From Ophiura sarsii (lineage: Eukaryota > Echinodermata > Ophiuroidea > Amphilepidida > Ophiuridae): a DNA stretch of 64,000 bases. The stretch is taken from contig CM069455.1 in NCBI GenBank assembly GCA_035610835.1, positions 18,055,874 to 18,119,873 of the forward strand. The letters are read 5' to 3'. The translations under genes were made by a program, and so were the position numbers. Positions 11,801-26,800 of the stretch are shown piece after piece. The notes beneath the pieces are model-generated. The model did no database searches, was not told the origin of the DNA, and saw only the letters and a list, made by a program, of their open reading frames with translations. How positions within the stretch are numbered: position 1 is the stretch's first letter; the number at the start of each line of letters is the position of its first letter.

Positions 11801-14800
11801 TTCAAAAATACAACATTTCCGCGAATTCGCGGCAGGCTTTTTGAAAACCATGGGAATGTGTAAAACCCGAAATTTCATGGCGAGGATACCACAATGGCGG
11901 TTTCTTCCGGGGCCTAAATATGGTACACGAGTTTCATTAATTGACAGCTGGGGGCGACCATTAATTATATCATGGCATATGTTCGCTCATGGCGTTAATG
12001 TTTAATGTTAGGGTCACGACTGAACTAGATCTTCTTTTGTGCATACTGGCTCTTTCATGCACTGTATAGAAAGGCAATAGACAATATGACAACAAATAGG
12101 CCTATGGTTTGGTTTGTTTCATGTTGGGACGTCTACAAACGTAATGTCATTTCATTGTTTTTCAGGCTGGTATATTTTTAATCATAGGACTTGCTCTGGT
12201 GTTAGGACAGGGAGATGGGTCCTTAATAATTTAGACATGTTGACAACATTTTAGTTGATTTTGTGATTTTGTCGTACTCGTTGCATACCATTATTGCAGC
12301 GTAGGGTCAGGCCGGTACAGAAGGTTACATATTGGTGATGCATCATTGGTTTTCTTCTATACAGTCGGGTATATATATTATTTTATATAATATATAATAT
12401 GATATAAAGCAGGTTACCAACCTACGGTGTTTTGCAATATACATTATAACAACATTCTATTCAACAATATAACAACAAATATGGTTTGGTTTGTTTCATG
12501 GTTGGACGTCAATAACCGTACTATAGCTGTCATTTCATTGTATTTCAGGCTGGTAAAATGCAACCATGCAACGGGTTCATCGCATTCAATACGTTATACC
12601 AAAGACGTCTTGAGCCGTCACGCACCAGTACCATTTGAGGATTACCGCACGCCCCAATAAGATCCATTGTCTAGCCTGGGCAATACAGTTGTTAAGTTCA
12701 TGTGTGTTTAGGTTCATTGGTCATGGTTACGCGGCGATGGCGGCAATATATGTTCTTTCAGGTCATGTTTCCATTTTGGTACGCGGGGCCAAACTATGGG
12801 ACTACAATGGGACTGGGTTTTCTAGTCATTAGGGGTACTGTTATATGTCAGGTATGGCGCTATTAGGTGTCCACACACATTTTAATTTTTGTGATAATTT
12901 TAGGTACTGGATGAAATAATACTCGGAAGCATCAAGTTAGTTTTGCAAAACTTTATAGTAACTTTATTGTGCTGCTTCGGATGATATACATATTTGCTGC
13001 AAAATACAATTGGGCCTTATAAATACATTCATGGTCACAATATGGGGTTTGGATGCTCATTATTAGCTGGCTAGATAATTATTATAGTTGGTTATATTAA
13101 TAGATCATACTATTATACTCATCGTCGGGCGGCGAAGTCTCATGAGGTCCAGTTGAAACAGTACATGTATACAAGGCATTAAAGTACGAGTACAGTATAT
13201 AAGGGGATACATCTGTAAGGATATAAATGTTTGAGATTTTGCTTATGCTGTTTTTCTTCTTTTCGCTTTTCAGGACATGTGACTTGGCCGCTAGCCTAGT
13301 AGTTGCCTCCAGGAACGTTCTGACTGTGTGTTTTATCGCCGTGTATGGCCTTGTGGGGAAACCTTTCACTCGTACCATATGGTGAAGTAAAGACGTGACG
13401 TCGCTTCTCTGAGCCACGGCTTGCAGTGGAATTATATTGCATCATTTGCATCTTGTGGAGGCATGATTTTATACAAGGTATCTCCGTTTTCAGATTAATG
13501 TGAGAAACAAACAAGACTGAAACAATTGCCATTGTTTCATAAAGGCGGCTGGTTAATATACCGTACTGTGGCAAATGCCGAAAGATACATAATTATATAC
13601 GCCTTCAGCCTGACGCCTTCTATGGTGCTGTAGGTGATTCACTCTATACATTGTAGCTTCAGACACTACGCGGTACGGCGGTACGCCAAATTGAATCAAT
13701 GTTAGCACCAGTAGTGGCCATAATCAGGGTTCACAATGTAGCCCAACTTTTCAGGGTACCATTTGATGGTATTCGGCATCAGATAATTCAACGGCTTGGT
13801 AGGCATATCATTAATTGCTTATTGTGACACACAACGGTTTTTCACCTCAGTTTAATGGTGGAACAGATTGGCAGTAGCAGTGCTGGGCCCTACCAACATA
13901 GGCCTACCTACTCTGTCATATTATATCGAGTTAACCCCCAGGGAGGGGGTGGCTTGTGTACGCAATATGATATTTCGGCTCACTTTATATTAAAATGATC
14001 ATTATGTTGTGGGTTTACTATACTGCTATCTTCAACGAAGGTGAGATCATTGTTTACTTGGACAGCTTGGTTACACACAACAGGTTCGTCACTTCAATTG
14101 ATTATTGGTACGGACGCTTGTGTAAACAAGGATATTCGCTTTACTGGCAGTTATGATGCTGCTGCTCCCGAGTGTATATGCAATGGGTCTATTACAACTT
14201 CGGCATGTAACAAAATATGATACCTGGCGAATGGTGTTCCGGGATTGTGTTATCGGGCCACCGGTATATCTTGGTGGATTTGATGTTATAGCCACTTTTA
14301 CGAAATAGTTTATAAGGATAAACGTTACCCGAATATGGGGTAAGGAAACGCCAATATGTTTAGCAAATTTCATAACTTTAACAAGTTGTCATCTGAGAAA
14401 TGGCATCCGTTTTGCAGGGTTTCGATTGCTATAATGTGGACCGGAAGTAGGCAACTATTATGATGGTCACTCTACATCGTCTGAGTATGTTCAAAGTAAA
14501 GCAAAGGGGTCTGAACTGGAGGTGACTGAGGACATTACCAAACACGGATATGGCTTCGCAAAAGTGGTAATTTATGTCATTCATCAGAACATGGTGTCTT
14601 TATGGTAGCGATGTGTGTGGTACTGTATTATGCATAATAGACTATGGGCCGCGAGGCCAAAATGTGCTTAGTTTTTGATTTTTGTAGTCCACCTCTGAGC
14701 AGAACATGAAATTATTACCAAAAGGTGGCAAGAAATATCCCTAAACACAAATTCACCTGATCCCACATCCGTAGGGCACGTTATGACCCTAGACCTCAAT

Positions 14801-17800
14801 TTAGGGTCAAAGGTCACATGTGTCTCAATGGGAAGTCAAAAACTAAATTTAACATGGTAAAATAGTTTATTATATTGTTGGGATAAGTGTTTTAAACAAA
14901 AAGTCAATCACAACTTCGATCGTAGATCAATAGTTTTTTGAACTGTGACCTTTTGAAAATTACAAGTTGGGCAAAATAGACAATTGTTGTCATATTTTCG
15001 CAAAATTGGCACAAAAATGGCATGTTATCATCATTAAAAAATATATATATATATATTTTGGCTCATTATGAATTGATAAACCATGTTATAATGTAGTACT
15101 GTAAGTGTCAACTGAGTGGTGAAGGTGCGGAAACAATTTCCTGGTAAAACCCAATGAATATTTATATCGGTTCTTGTCGACATCTACATAACAAATACAA
15201 TAACATGTTGATATATTGCAAATATGGTAAATATTGCGGCAGTCGATACTTCCGACAATCGATAACCAGGTGTGTTTTTGATTCGGTCAGGTCACTGTTT
15301 GTCAATGATGCGGTGCACCCGCCTCCTCCTTTGGTAACGATATTCTGTTGGTAACTGGTCCAACGCTCTTACGTTGTTAACACCAACCTAGAGCCTAAAG
15401 GGTTCCCGCCACAATACGTCGGTATGGTGCCTTCCGCTATAGGGGAGGAGGGGGGGGGGGGGGGATTATGCAAGTTTTTCCCCTTTCCCCGTCTGCCAAT
15501 CAAAGGGCAAAATCTTGGTTGGCAGTGGTATTTTTTCGACGTAAGAAATTGGAATATTAAATTGCTAATTATGAACGATGGTTCTAAATTAAATAAACTA
15601 AAGGTATCACAAATTGAACATCTTGAAAGATTTAAGGTGGTAAATGAAAGAGGTGTTGAAAATATTGGATACTGTCAAGTATTACAGAAAATATGATTGA
15701 TTAGTTTCATTAAATACATGAGTTAATTATTTTGAGCATTACAAAAGTAAATGAGTAAATGAGTCAGCGGAAAGTTACACAACCAATCTCTATATAAGTA
15801 TGAGTGGTATTTTGACTCTGATTTGGCTATATTCAATTCTGACGATTTGATTAAATTAATAACAAATGGACGCCTAAGTCATAGGCTAAGTTTTGCTTCG
15901 GCACCTCGCGTTTTCATATGACGCTGGTGCGTAAGGGTTGGTAATTCGTGGCCACCCTGACGATCTGATAAACTTGAATTTTGATTTGACTTAGGCAGTG
16001 ATTTCACTTCGGCGCCACACGTTTGTTTATTACGTGGTCGCTTAGGGGCTAGGAATTCGCACCTGCCCCGTCGATTGTGGTAAAATGTTATTATTCCTGG
16101 GCCTTGTGCCGTGTTTGTATGTTATGAATTGAATATCGAGTGACAGCCATTATCAATAAAAGCGATCTCTTGCATTGCATGATGATGTCTGCTAAAGATA
16201 AATCTTCTGCGTCCTGCCTGTGGTTTCTAGAGTCAGGGGGTAATCGAGAAATTTCCGAAATGCAATTAAGCAAATTTCCACTTTAACCCCTGCACTAGAG
16301 ATATATTGTGGTGGCCCAGTGGCTTCCTTGCGGGCGTAAGTCCCGTGGCAGGCGCATGCGCGATAGGCCTTTCCCGTCTGGCGGCTTGGTGGCACGGCCC
16401 CATTCGCCATTACGTTTCATGCAACGCACGCAAGAGGTCGGGTTTTGACGGGCTGGTGTTGGTTTAAAAATTCCCCACCCTCCCACCCTTTTGAGGGGCG
16501 AGAGAGAAAAACAGTTGGCTATTCGTATCGATTGTTTTTAGTTGGGTTGTCTCACAAACGGGACATAGAATCCCGGGTAGCAGTGGTATTTTTTCGACGT
16601 AAGAAATTGGAATATTAAATTGCTAATTATGAACGATGGTTCTAAATTAAATAAACTAAAGGTATCACAAATTGAACATCTTGAAAGATTTAAGGTGGTA
16701 AATGAAAGAGGTGTTGAAAATATTGGATACTGTCAAGTATTACAGAAAATATGATTGATTAGTTTCATTAAATACATGAGTTAATTATTTTGAGCATTAC
16801 AAAAGTAAATGAGTAAATGAGTCAGCGGAAAGTTACACAACCAATCTCTATATAAGTATGAGTGGTATTTTGACTCTGATTTGGCTATATTCAATTCTGA
16901 CGATTTGATTAAATTAATAACAAATGGACGCCTAAGTCATAGGCTAAGTTTTGCTTCGGCACCTCGCGTTTTCATATGACGCTGGTGCGTAAGGGTTGGT
17001 AATTCGTGGCCACCCTGACGATCTGATAAACTTGAATTTTGATTTGACTTAGGCAGTGATTTCACTTCGGCGCCACACGTTTGTTTATTACGTGGTCGCT
17101 TAGGGGCTAGGAATTCGCACCTGCCCCGTCGATTGTGGTAAAATGTTATTATTCCTGGGCCTTGTGCCGTGTTTGTATGTTATGAATTGAATATCGAGTG
17201 ACAGCCATTATCAATAAAAGCGATCTCTTGCATTGCATGATGATGTCTGCTAAAGATAAATCTTCTGCGTCCTGCCTGTGGTTTCTAGAGTCAGGGGGTA
17301 AAGTGTCATTTTTTATTGGTCATCAAATTTAATAAATGGCAGCATTTCAAGGTGAAGGTTAACTGTTGGGTGAAACTTTATTGCACTTTAAATGTGTAAC
17401 ATTTCAGTCTACATTTTACATTTTGTAACAGGTTAAGGAGCCTAACTGTTTTCCAGAAAAATTCACATTTCCAATGGGGGGGGGGGGGGGACTTATTTCT
17501 TTTGACCTGTTTATGTCAGATTATCAGTAATTCTGTACATGGATTGTAGATTTTTAAATGTAATTGATCCAGGGGCAGGGGCAGGTAGAGGGGGCACTCG
17601 TGTATACAAGTTTTAATCATCATATGTGTGAATCGACCCCTGTAACGCGAACTCTCAAAGAAGGAAAAATGGATTATAGCTCCCCGAATGAATCATACTC
17701 ATAGCAAGTGATACATGTACTTAACAAGTCCTCAATTACAGAAGACTGAAATGAACATATGAAGTACCGTATTATCCCTATTAAGCGCCCAGGACCTTAT

Positions 17801-20800
17801 AAGCGCCCACCCCCTTTTTCTCAGGTGACTTTAAAAATATATACTTATTAACCCACGTCACACTAAGTCTCGGACTACAAATTGCTTGAAAATAAAGAGG
17901 AAATTGTGGTTATTTTAACTTCAGACATACTTGACATATTGTTTGTGATCCAAAAGTGAACTTAAACCATGTGCTATGCCTTCAAACAGCAACAGAAACC
18001 ATCCGAAATATGCACGTTTCGTGTTTATTGTCATTCGTGGAGGCCGCCATCTTGAATTGCAAAACATCAAATTTTGCAGTCTTGGGACGTAAAGGTTGTT
18101 GAATTTTGCAACCTTGACGGTCAACAACTTTGTAAATCAGTATACAAATAAGCGCCCACCCAAAATGACTTAGTTAACCGCCCTGGGCGCTTAATAGGGA
18201 TAATACGGTAATTGTTTTTGGTTCAGTTTTTTGTCTTATAGGCCTAAACCATTTTGGGCTATTTTTATAATTATGACATACATGACTATCGTCCCAAGCA
18301 ACCCTTAGTGTGGATTCAGATTGAAAAAGACACCCTTATTCTCTGAAATTTGTGATTTTTGGGCCACATTGTGGTTAAAAAAGCACCCTTAATCCATGTT
18401 TTTGTTCACACGGATGATTCCAACATTATACCTGATTGCTCCCACCTGGGAATTGATCTTTAGATACAGACTTTACAGCTACAACTCAAGTGAGAAGGGT
18501 GAGCGTGTCAAGATGTTAATGTCTTGGTTGCCTCGGAAACCATTTAATTTGATATAATGGTGTGAACATGATATGGAAAATGCAGAGTAACATTTTTCAT
18601 TTTGACAATTTTCCGTTTTTGAAGTTAAAGGTATGTATACGGTATCATACACTGCTGCTCATTATAGGTATTTGTGTTTTGATTATGTCCTGGAAATTCC
18701 AATTTTTCCAAACTATTGATTATTTTGACTAGTCACATAATAATTATGTGCTTGCATTTTGTAAAATAATCTAAAACTAATGATTTATCGGAGATTATTT
18801 TAGCAAGCATGATAGCCCATAGCGCTATCTGTGATGATGAGGCAAATGTCTATGGGGTTTAACTGTGTAGATTTTGACTTGTATCTCAATTTATCTTGTT
18901 TGTATGAAATCTGATGATCATAGCATTTGTCAAACATGAATTTATGAAGAACTATATAATGTACACATACAACATCGATACTTCATTAGTCAAAATATCA
19001 ATAGTTTTGTTTATAGAAGATGGAATTTCTTGAACATGTAAATGAAATCACAGCGCAAATACTTACGAGCGGCAGTGTACTTACAAGTATTATATGTGTG
19101 GTATGTGGGAAACCACCTCTTGGATTATGTTTTTGACTTTTGATCAGAAGATACAGATGGATTTAAAAATTAAAATCCATTAGGTGACAAAAAACCTCAA
19201 CCCTGCTCTTTTAATTAAATCCTAATAACCCTGGCGGCATGTTTTTGAGAATATGACTCTATCAGGGGAGAAGGCGGGTCAAATTTAGGGAGGGGGAGGA
19301 CAGGCACCATCAGAGCAGGGGATCAAACCCAAGTCACCTACATGGCAGTTCGATGCCTAACTGTTCAGTCAGTCTGGGGTGTTTTCTCCAATCATATATT
19401 AACACTTTCAACTATTTTTAATAGCTTTCAAACGTTATAAAACAATGTTTTAAATGTTTTACTTGTGTGATTTTTAAAGTGCAAACATTTTCACCAAATG
19501 TTGAAAATAAAAACAATCCCTTCTTGAATTTTAAAATAAAATTGGTCATCAGTTTGATACATAGAAATTATAGGTGATTTTCTCTTTGGCCGGTAATTAA
19601 TGGCCTGGTGCTCCCCTCTAGGCTCCAACCCACGCCCTACCCCTCTATGAATGATAATTCAATATATAATATGAACCTTTTCATCGCAAACAAGGTCAAA
19701 AAAAAAAAATACCACCGTACCTTGAAAATCTGACCAAAATGTTACCCATCATATATCTGTTTTCCACCATGTATAATATAAAGTAGATGGTTTGGGCAGA
19801 CATACAGTGTAGACACCACTACTAATTTATTCCCACCACCAGACAGCCTGTACTCCACATACCTAGTTTTTTCTCATTTGCGTTACAACCTACTCGAGCA
19901 CCGATTCCATTAGGGACAATTCTTGATTGGTAAATTGGTATAAACACAGAGTGTATGGATAGATTGTAAAGGAAGACTTGCCGTCAGATTTCTACAGTAT
20001 CGGTTACACACATGTATGTAAAAAAAATAATGTTGGTTAGGGCACTAAAAAAACCCACCCTGTTCTACGTATGGGCAAACGGACCTCTCATGTAGGGGAA
20101 TTTGGGGGTGGGGGGGGGGTAGCGTTGGCTCAAAAATATCATAGATCCAATCACTTTTTCTGGTCCCTTTAAGGACTGCAAAAACCAAATTTAAGAGGTA
20201 AAAAAAACCACAAATCAAGCGAAGGATGGACAATGACAAATCTTCAGTTTTCCTTACGGTTTCCATTTCCATGTATCTTGAAATTTAAAGGGTCCCATGA
20301 AATCTTGATCCTGACCTAGGTCAATTTCAAAGTGTAACTTGATGCGTCAAACAAGAAAGTAAGGGGTCTATGACGCGCATACCCGCAATAACCGCAAAAC
20401 TGACAATTTCGCATAATTTCGCGAAATTAAATGCCTGCTAAAATTATAGTGTTTTATAGTATTTCATCCTCGAGACCTGACCGATTCCATTAAAGTATAC
20501 AGCGGTCTTCATTACTTCCCCATTGGATTCACTTTGGATTAAGTTACCAGTAATTAACTCTTATCTAAACAAGCATGCCAAACCTTTATAATTAGCAGTG
20601 CTGGAGTTGAGTCCACCCCATCCGATTCCGAGTCCCTGATGGCCAAGTCCGAGTCCCAAGTCCTAGTCCCCTGATGGCCCAGTCCAAGTCCCTGTGTCTC
20701 AAAACCAAGACTGTACTTGAGTCCTCCAGCACTGATAATTAGCGATAGGTTGACCGCTTCACAGTCTCAACTCTCAACACCCATTTTTCCTCCATCTGCA

Positions 20801-23800
20801 TTTGTAAACAGAGATTTTGATCCAAAGAAAGCCCAATTTCCATCCCCTGGTAAAATTGTAAGCATGTGTCAGAGATGTTTCCTTCAGATGCTATATAAGC
20901 AAAATACCTATAGTTCAATCGGTTCAAAATTGACGAGAAATATTTGGAGAGGAGGGGTGCCACCCAGTCAATTTTTTTAGAGCAGGAGGAGGGGTGGGGG
21001 GGGGGGGGGGGTATTTTGATATCAGAAGAAACCCCATATTTTTCACATTATTTCTGTTAAATGTTTGATGCAAAAATGTTCCATTAGATAGGGACGATCA
21101 TATCCATTGCTAGCGGTGGCGCCCTAACGATAGATCTAAAAAGTTCGCCGGACTTGAGCTCCACGTGACGTCATCCATGATCAAAACAGACGGCGGCGGC
21201 TATGATTGAAATTTTCGATCGCCGCGTGGGTTTTTCTTCAAGATTTTATCTCCGGATACGGGTTTTCCCTTTCGCTTTTATTATTATACGACTTACGTTT
21301 GAAGTAATTAAAGTCCTATTTTGAAGTATCGGACTGGTCGTTTCGAATGTTATGAGGGTTTACCCACTTTTATTTGGGGACAAACGGGAGGTATATTGAG
21401 ATTAGAAAATACTAAATAATGGCTCTACGCGGAGCATAATTTTAATGACTTTAGCTTACAAATACCAAAATTCCGCAAACGCTCGTATGGATTCGGATAA
21501 TTTATTGAAATGAGATAGGCCTTCTCTTCCTAAAGCTACATGTACCTTCACTTTTCCCTGTGATTGCAGCTAACAATTGCTAAATGGTTTTTTCTGCCTC
21601 TGTGTTGTTGTACTCCGCGATGTGTTCATAATATTGGGCTCAGGTTTAGCCGGTGTTGACAGCAATCGCGGCGCTCAACACAGCGGGGTCAGGACATGAC
21701 AGGGTTGGTGATCACTGCGCGTGCGTACTCTGCAACAGCCTTATTAAAATTGCGTACCATTACAAATGGTAATTGAAGGTGTCTAAATCAGACGAGGGGG
21801 AGACTATTTGATTGGGGATTGACAGCCTTGATATAAATAACATGATCAGTTGGCCTTGAATTGATAAATAATTTAAACATACAATTATTAAATTGATTAT
21901 TTGTAACATGAAAGTACTACTTCAATAATTTTGTGCTAGAATAGTTAGGCCCACTAGTATTATATTAATTATTATCACTATTCATTTTCTTCTAATTTTT
22001 TATTTAAATTTTGTTTATTGATTTACTTTTTGTATTTATTTAGGCCTGGCCAAGTAAAATAAATATGATGTTTATCCTTCCGCTCGATTTGTATTTTTCT
22101 TCTTCTTTAGTTTGCTTCATAAACTTTAATTAATACCGAATCTTAACTTTAATAAAAGTGATGCATACAACTTAGCGTTTGAGTATCATGATAACACTTT
22201 TTTGCACACTTTTTGCATCCGTCAAAACAGGTGGTCTCGAATAAATTAGATTAAAGGCGTACTACCAGACGTACGTTACTCATCGATAATAAAATATAAT
22301 ACTTTTCTTTTGTATGATTATACTTTATTATCACAAATGGCTGCTCTTGATTAAAGGCATAGTACTGGACGTACGTTACTCAACGATAACAAATATAATC
22401 ATGTTCTTTTGTACGATTATACTTTATTATCACAAATTGCTACTCTTGATTAAATTAGATTAAAGGCGTACTACCGGACGTACGTTACTCAACGATAATA
22501 AAATATAATCATTTTCTTTTGTACGATTATACTCTATTATCACAAAATAGTCTTTAACATCATTCATTGTCATCATGTGCATTGTTTAAAATTGGAAGAC
22601 ACATTTGTAGCTTGCTTCATTCAGTCTTTATAGTTCATTTCCTGAAATGAAATAGAAAATGTTATAGATGAGTTATGGAACTTAACTAAATTACTTATCT
22701 AATTAATGATAGGTTCTCTTGAGTCTTGATATACCTCATCTAAAATTTGAATACTGAAATATTGGTTTTATGAAAGCTTGTAAAATTTGCTTTTAAATGA
22801 GGGGTCAACCGTCCCTTTACGACCAGTATAAGCCGAGTTACGTCAAATTTGACACACCACATTTTGAATGTCGAAGCTAGTGCCACGCTTTTAGGAAGTT
22901 GGCAACATGTTTTAAAAGTATTAAGTATGTATTTTAAGCATAATTGTGTGAAACTATTATGAAAATTAGCATTTATTTGCTAAATAAAAACATAAAATAA
23001 TGTTACACCAAATTTGGGTGCATTTTAGTCAAATTTGGCGCAAATTCGGTGTCGTTTCGTAGTTAATGCTGCGATTTGGGCTACAAATATGTTAAAATTG
23101 GGCTGCAAATCACCAAAATTCTCTAAATTTGCCCAAATGCTTGAAAATGTTACTATTTTGTGGTCAAAATTGTCTATAAGTGATAGTTTGTATATAAATG
23201 TGTACATATCCTTCTCTTCCTTGAGCATAAATGCCAGTCTTGGTGATAAAATAATGGAATTTGTAGAAATTGGGTGGATTCTGGTGTAATTTTGGGCTCC
23301 AAATAATGGGCTTGGTCAATTGTAAGACATGGTTGCCGCTTTTTTTTCGTCGACTCGTCTTTGCCGACACTTCTACAGCAAATCCAGGTTGCGGAACTTG
23401 TCATATGACCTGTATCTAGTAGAATAAATGAAAAAATGGGTAAATCAAAGAAATAAAAACACAATGGTTAGTGTTTCCAGAGTTAAATGTCAAGGTGACA
23501 ATCAGGGATTTAAATTTAACCACTTTTCTATTGAAATCCTGTATAAAAATAACATCAATTTTGCGACACATATTTCGACGTAACTCAGCTTATACTGGTC
23601 GTAAAGGAATGGTTGACCCCTCATTTTAAAGCAAATTTTAAAAGCTTTCATAAAATCAATGTTTCAGATAAATGTGAGCAATTTGAATTTTTTGTGATCA
23701 TGCCTACATTAGACGTTATAGGCCAGTGAAATACTGCCAAAGGATGACCCTTCATGTAGAATAGATAACATCAAGTTCAAAATCGGGCCAGTAATCGGAA

Positions 23801-26800
23801 CACCTACCTTGATGTGAAATTATGAACCAATGTTAAATGATGAACTTTAATGTGTTAAAGGTAGATGTTCCGATTGCTGGCCCGATTTTCAACTTGATGT
23901 TTTCTATTTTACATGAAAGGTTATCCTTGAAATGGGCACATTCGAAAGTTTGAGTTGCATAACTCCAATGGTTCTATTTTTAGAAGCACAAGGTCACAAA
24001 ACATTTGCCCATTGAGTCCTACACAAACTGGTTGGTGGTTGACCACCTTTGGCAGTAATTCACCACATTTTCACCTATAATTTCTAAATGGAACATTTTT
24101 GGCCCCTAAGATTTGACAGACATAATGAGAAAAATATGGGGATTCTTCTGATATCAAAATATCTTGATGTGAAAAAAAAATCATAGCCCCCAAAAAGTGA
24201 TCGGAACATACACCTTTTAATATATAGCATATTTCTCATTTCAGACCTATTACAGGCAGTGTGTGGACGAATACAAAAAGAGTTTACCAACAACCCTTGC
24301 AGCCCCTTCAACCCATTCACCCCTGTCAACAAATGAAACAGTCCAGCCAGCAGCTATCATCCAGACCAATACCACAAGCGCTCCCCTAGCTGCTACCACG
24401 ACTACGCCGACGCCCAATGCATTATCTAGGGCGACGCTCGGGGTACAGGAGCTTCTTCTCACGGCGGCGGAGACACAGTGCGAACAGCCGTGGAGTTATG
24501 TGCCGGAAAATATTCTGCCCGACATATGGCAGATTATTTATTGGACCACGTTTGTTCTCACATGGTATGTGTGCTGTTTAGGAAAATAAAATTACATTTT
24601 AGGCGACAGGAAAAACAACAAACTGTTAAAGCCCCAGGCATCTACTCATTCCACAAGTGGCTTAATCCAGCCAATCTGCCAATCTGACACAATTGAGCAA
24701 TAGAGGGCGCTGCAATACCAAATATTTTAAATGCCTTTTACTCTTGATATCCATGTTCAGTAGACTCTGATTCCTTTTTAAAAATTTGGTTAAATGTATT
24801 TTTAAATTTTGTTCGTACAAATCAGTTGATATAACAAAGATAAACGATAAGAAACGGAAAAATGTAATTTTGACGATGCCCCTATTTTATCAATTTAACA
24901 CCATAGATTCTGTATTTTGTAAATAATATCTAGTAAGATTCACAGTCAGTTGGTCCACCATTTAGTAGATGCCTGGGACTTTAAACTGAACTGTTATAAA
25001 CAGTCCTCTCATGCCGGGTTGGTTGATATGGCTTTCTCTTTTATTCCTATTATTTTCCTGTAAAAATGGTGGCAAAAACAACAGTGTTTCTTTCTTTTTT
25101 CGACGCCAGTCTAAACATATCATATTGGTAAATTGTCAAATTGAGATTCGGGTTTAAAAAAATGGAATCCGAGAAAACATCTATCCAAATGATTTTATGT
25201 ATTACTTCATTTTCAGAACTAAAATCTCCTTCAACGCACCAAATTTCCTTCCAAAGATCTTCCATGATTCTCCCCTTTTTTCCAGGTCTGTTGACAATTT
25301 TCACATTTGTGTCATATTATCACAGCATTTTACATTTGAAGGCAATTTCTTTTCATTTTGTGGTAAAATAGGGCTTACAAATTAATATTGGCATTAATAA
25401 GGTCTTAATAAATTACGGTAAGATAGCAATATTCAGAGATTCAAATCTAAGCCACTTTTAATCAGCCTCCTCTCAAAGTCATCTTTGATGAAATCAAAAC
25501 CATAATTTCATTTTTCTCTCATAATTTGCTCCATACACACTTCTCTGCAGGATAATTATGCCGATAATGAAGTCCTACAGTAACGCAGGTGATTTCACAG
25601 TGCGGGGGAAATTGAAGTCGGCGCTGATTGAAAACGCTATATGGTACGGCAGCTATCTGCTCATCTTTGGCGTACTTCTGATATATGTGGCCGCAAATCC
25701 GCATCTAAAAATAGATGGGTAAGACAGAAAACTGTCAGTGTATGACAGTACTGATTGCACTGGTTGGTTTCCTTTACTGCAATACTGGGCCCTAGGGCAT
25801 GTAAAATCATTTTCTAACGGCAGCTATTTACATAAGAGCGTGTAAGACCTAATTATTGTTGGTTTCTAACAGTACGAAGAGTAGTCTATAATAACACAAC
25901 TTGTTACATTTCGTCGCCATGTTCTGGCACTTTATTAAAGTAAAGGTTGCTCCAAATTATACAAAATGTTACAATGAAAATGACTAGAGACAATGCGACA
26001 CGTCTGCAGACGTTGAAAACAACACGAGGAAGAGAGCAAATGTCTTTTCACAAGCCCGCTCGCTCGTCAATACGGCGCTTAGCTGTGATTGGCTCATGGT
26101 TATTCACAACTGAGCGCTGATTGGCTCAAATCAATATAAATAATGCAAAGTCAAATTGCTAACACTGGACCATAGCATTATTTATGTAGGTTTTTTTTTT
26201 ACATCCCACAAGCGTTCAGACAATGGGAGCTATAGTCTCAAGACTAAACTTTCAGTTAACAGCCGTGTGAATCATGTCATGGTTAACTAACCTTGAGTCT
26301 TAAGCTGGAATTTAAATCTAAAGAAATCTAGTAGTTAACCAGTCCCGAAGCACTAACCTAGAGTTAGCCGAGAGTGTGTCTGCCGTGTGAATCCTTCAAC
26401 CATGTTAAAGGAGATGTCCCGCAAGCATAAGAGTGTGCATTATATGTTAGAAAAATAACTATCGAGCCCAACTTTTGTATCAATGCATTACTTCAGGCAA
26501 TCTGAGAATCTCGCGACCTTCAGTTATTCTCGAAGCTACCGCAGTAGTATCGCTAGACTCGAGGCTAAGAGTGTGTTCTTGACAGGCAATCTGGATTTAT
26601 TAGGTGGTAAGATTTGTTAAAGCTCGAGACTAGTGACTGTCTGAACAGATGGTGAAAAGCAGTGTCTTATAATTAACTTATATACCAAACTCACCACTGT
26701 TGGATTATGAGTCATACATGTGCACCATTACACCATAGTTTGAGCCATCATGCACGGCTGTTTGATCCCACATAATGGTGTCCGATTTATTCTGAGAACA

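Larger units (their letters stand above)
9718..17513. mobile_element. 7.8-kb element with long terminal inverted repeats
   Basis: Left arm 9718-9952 and right arm 17302-17513 are inverted copies, about 95% alike by eye outside the homopolymers. Both begin TAAACAGGTCAAAAG and end at GACACTT. TA may be the duplicated target. The interior is less AT-rich than its surroundings, carries internal duplications (see the 722-bp and 232-bp blocks) and encodes no protein I can recognise. It could be a large non-autonomous DNA transposon, or an older element whose genes have decayed. Confidence 0.7.

Noticed and set aside
15522..17301. LTR retrotransposon interpretation of the 722-bp direct repeats
   Set aside because: Only about 340 bp lies between them, the ends are not TG...CA, and no gag or pol is present.
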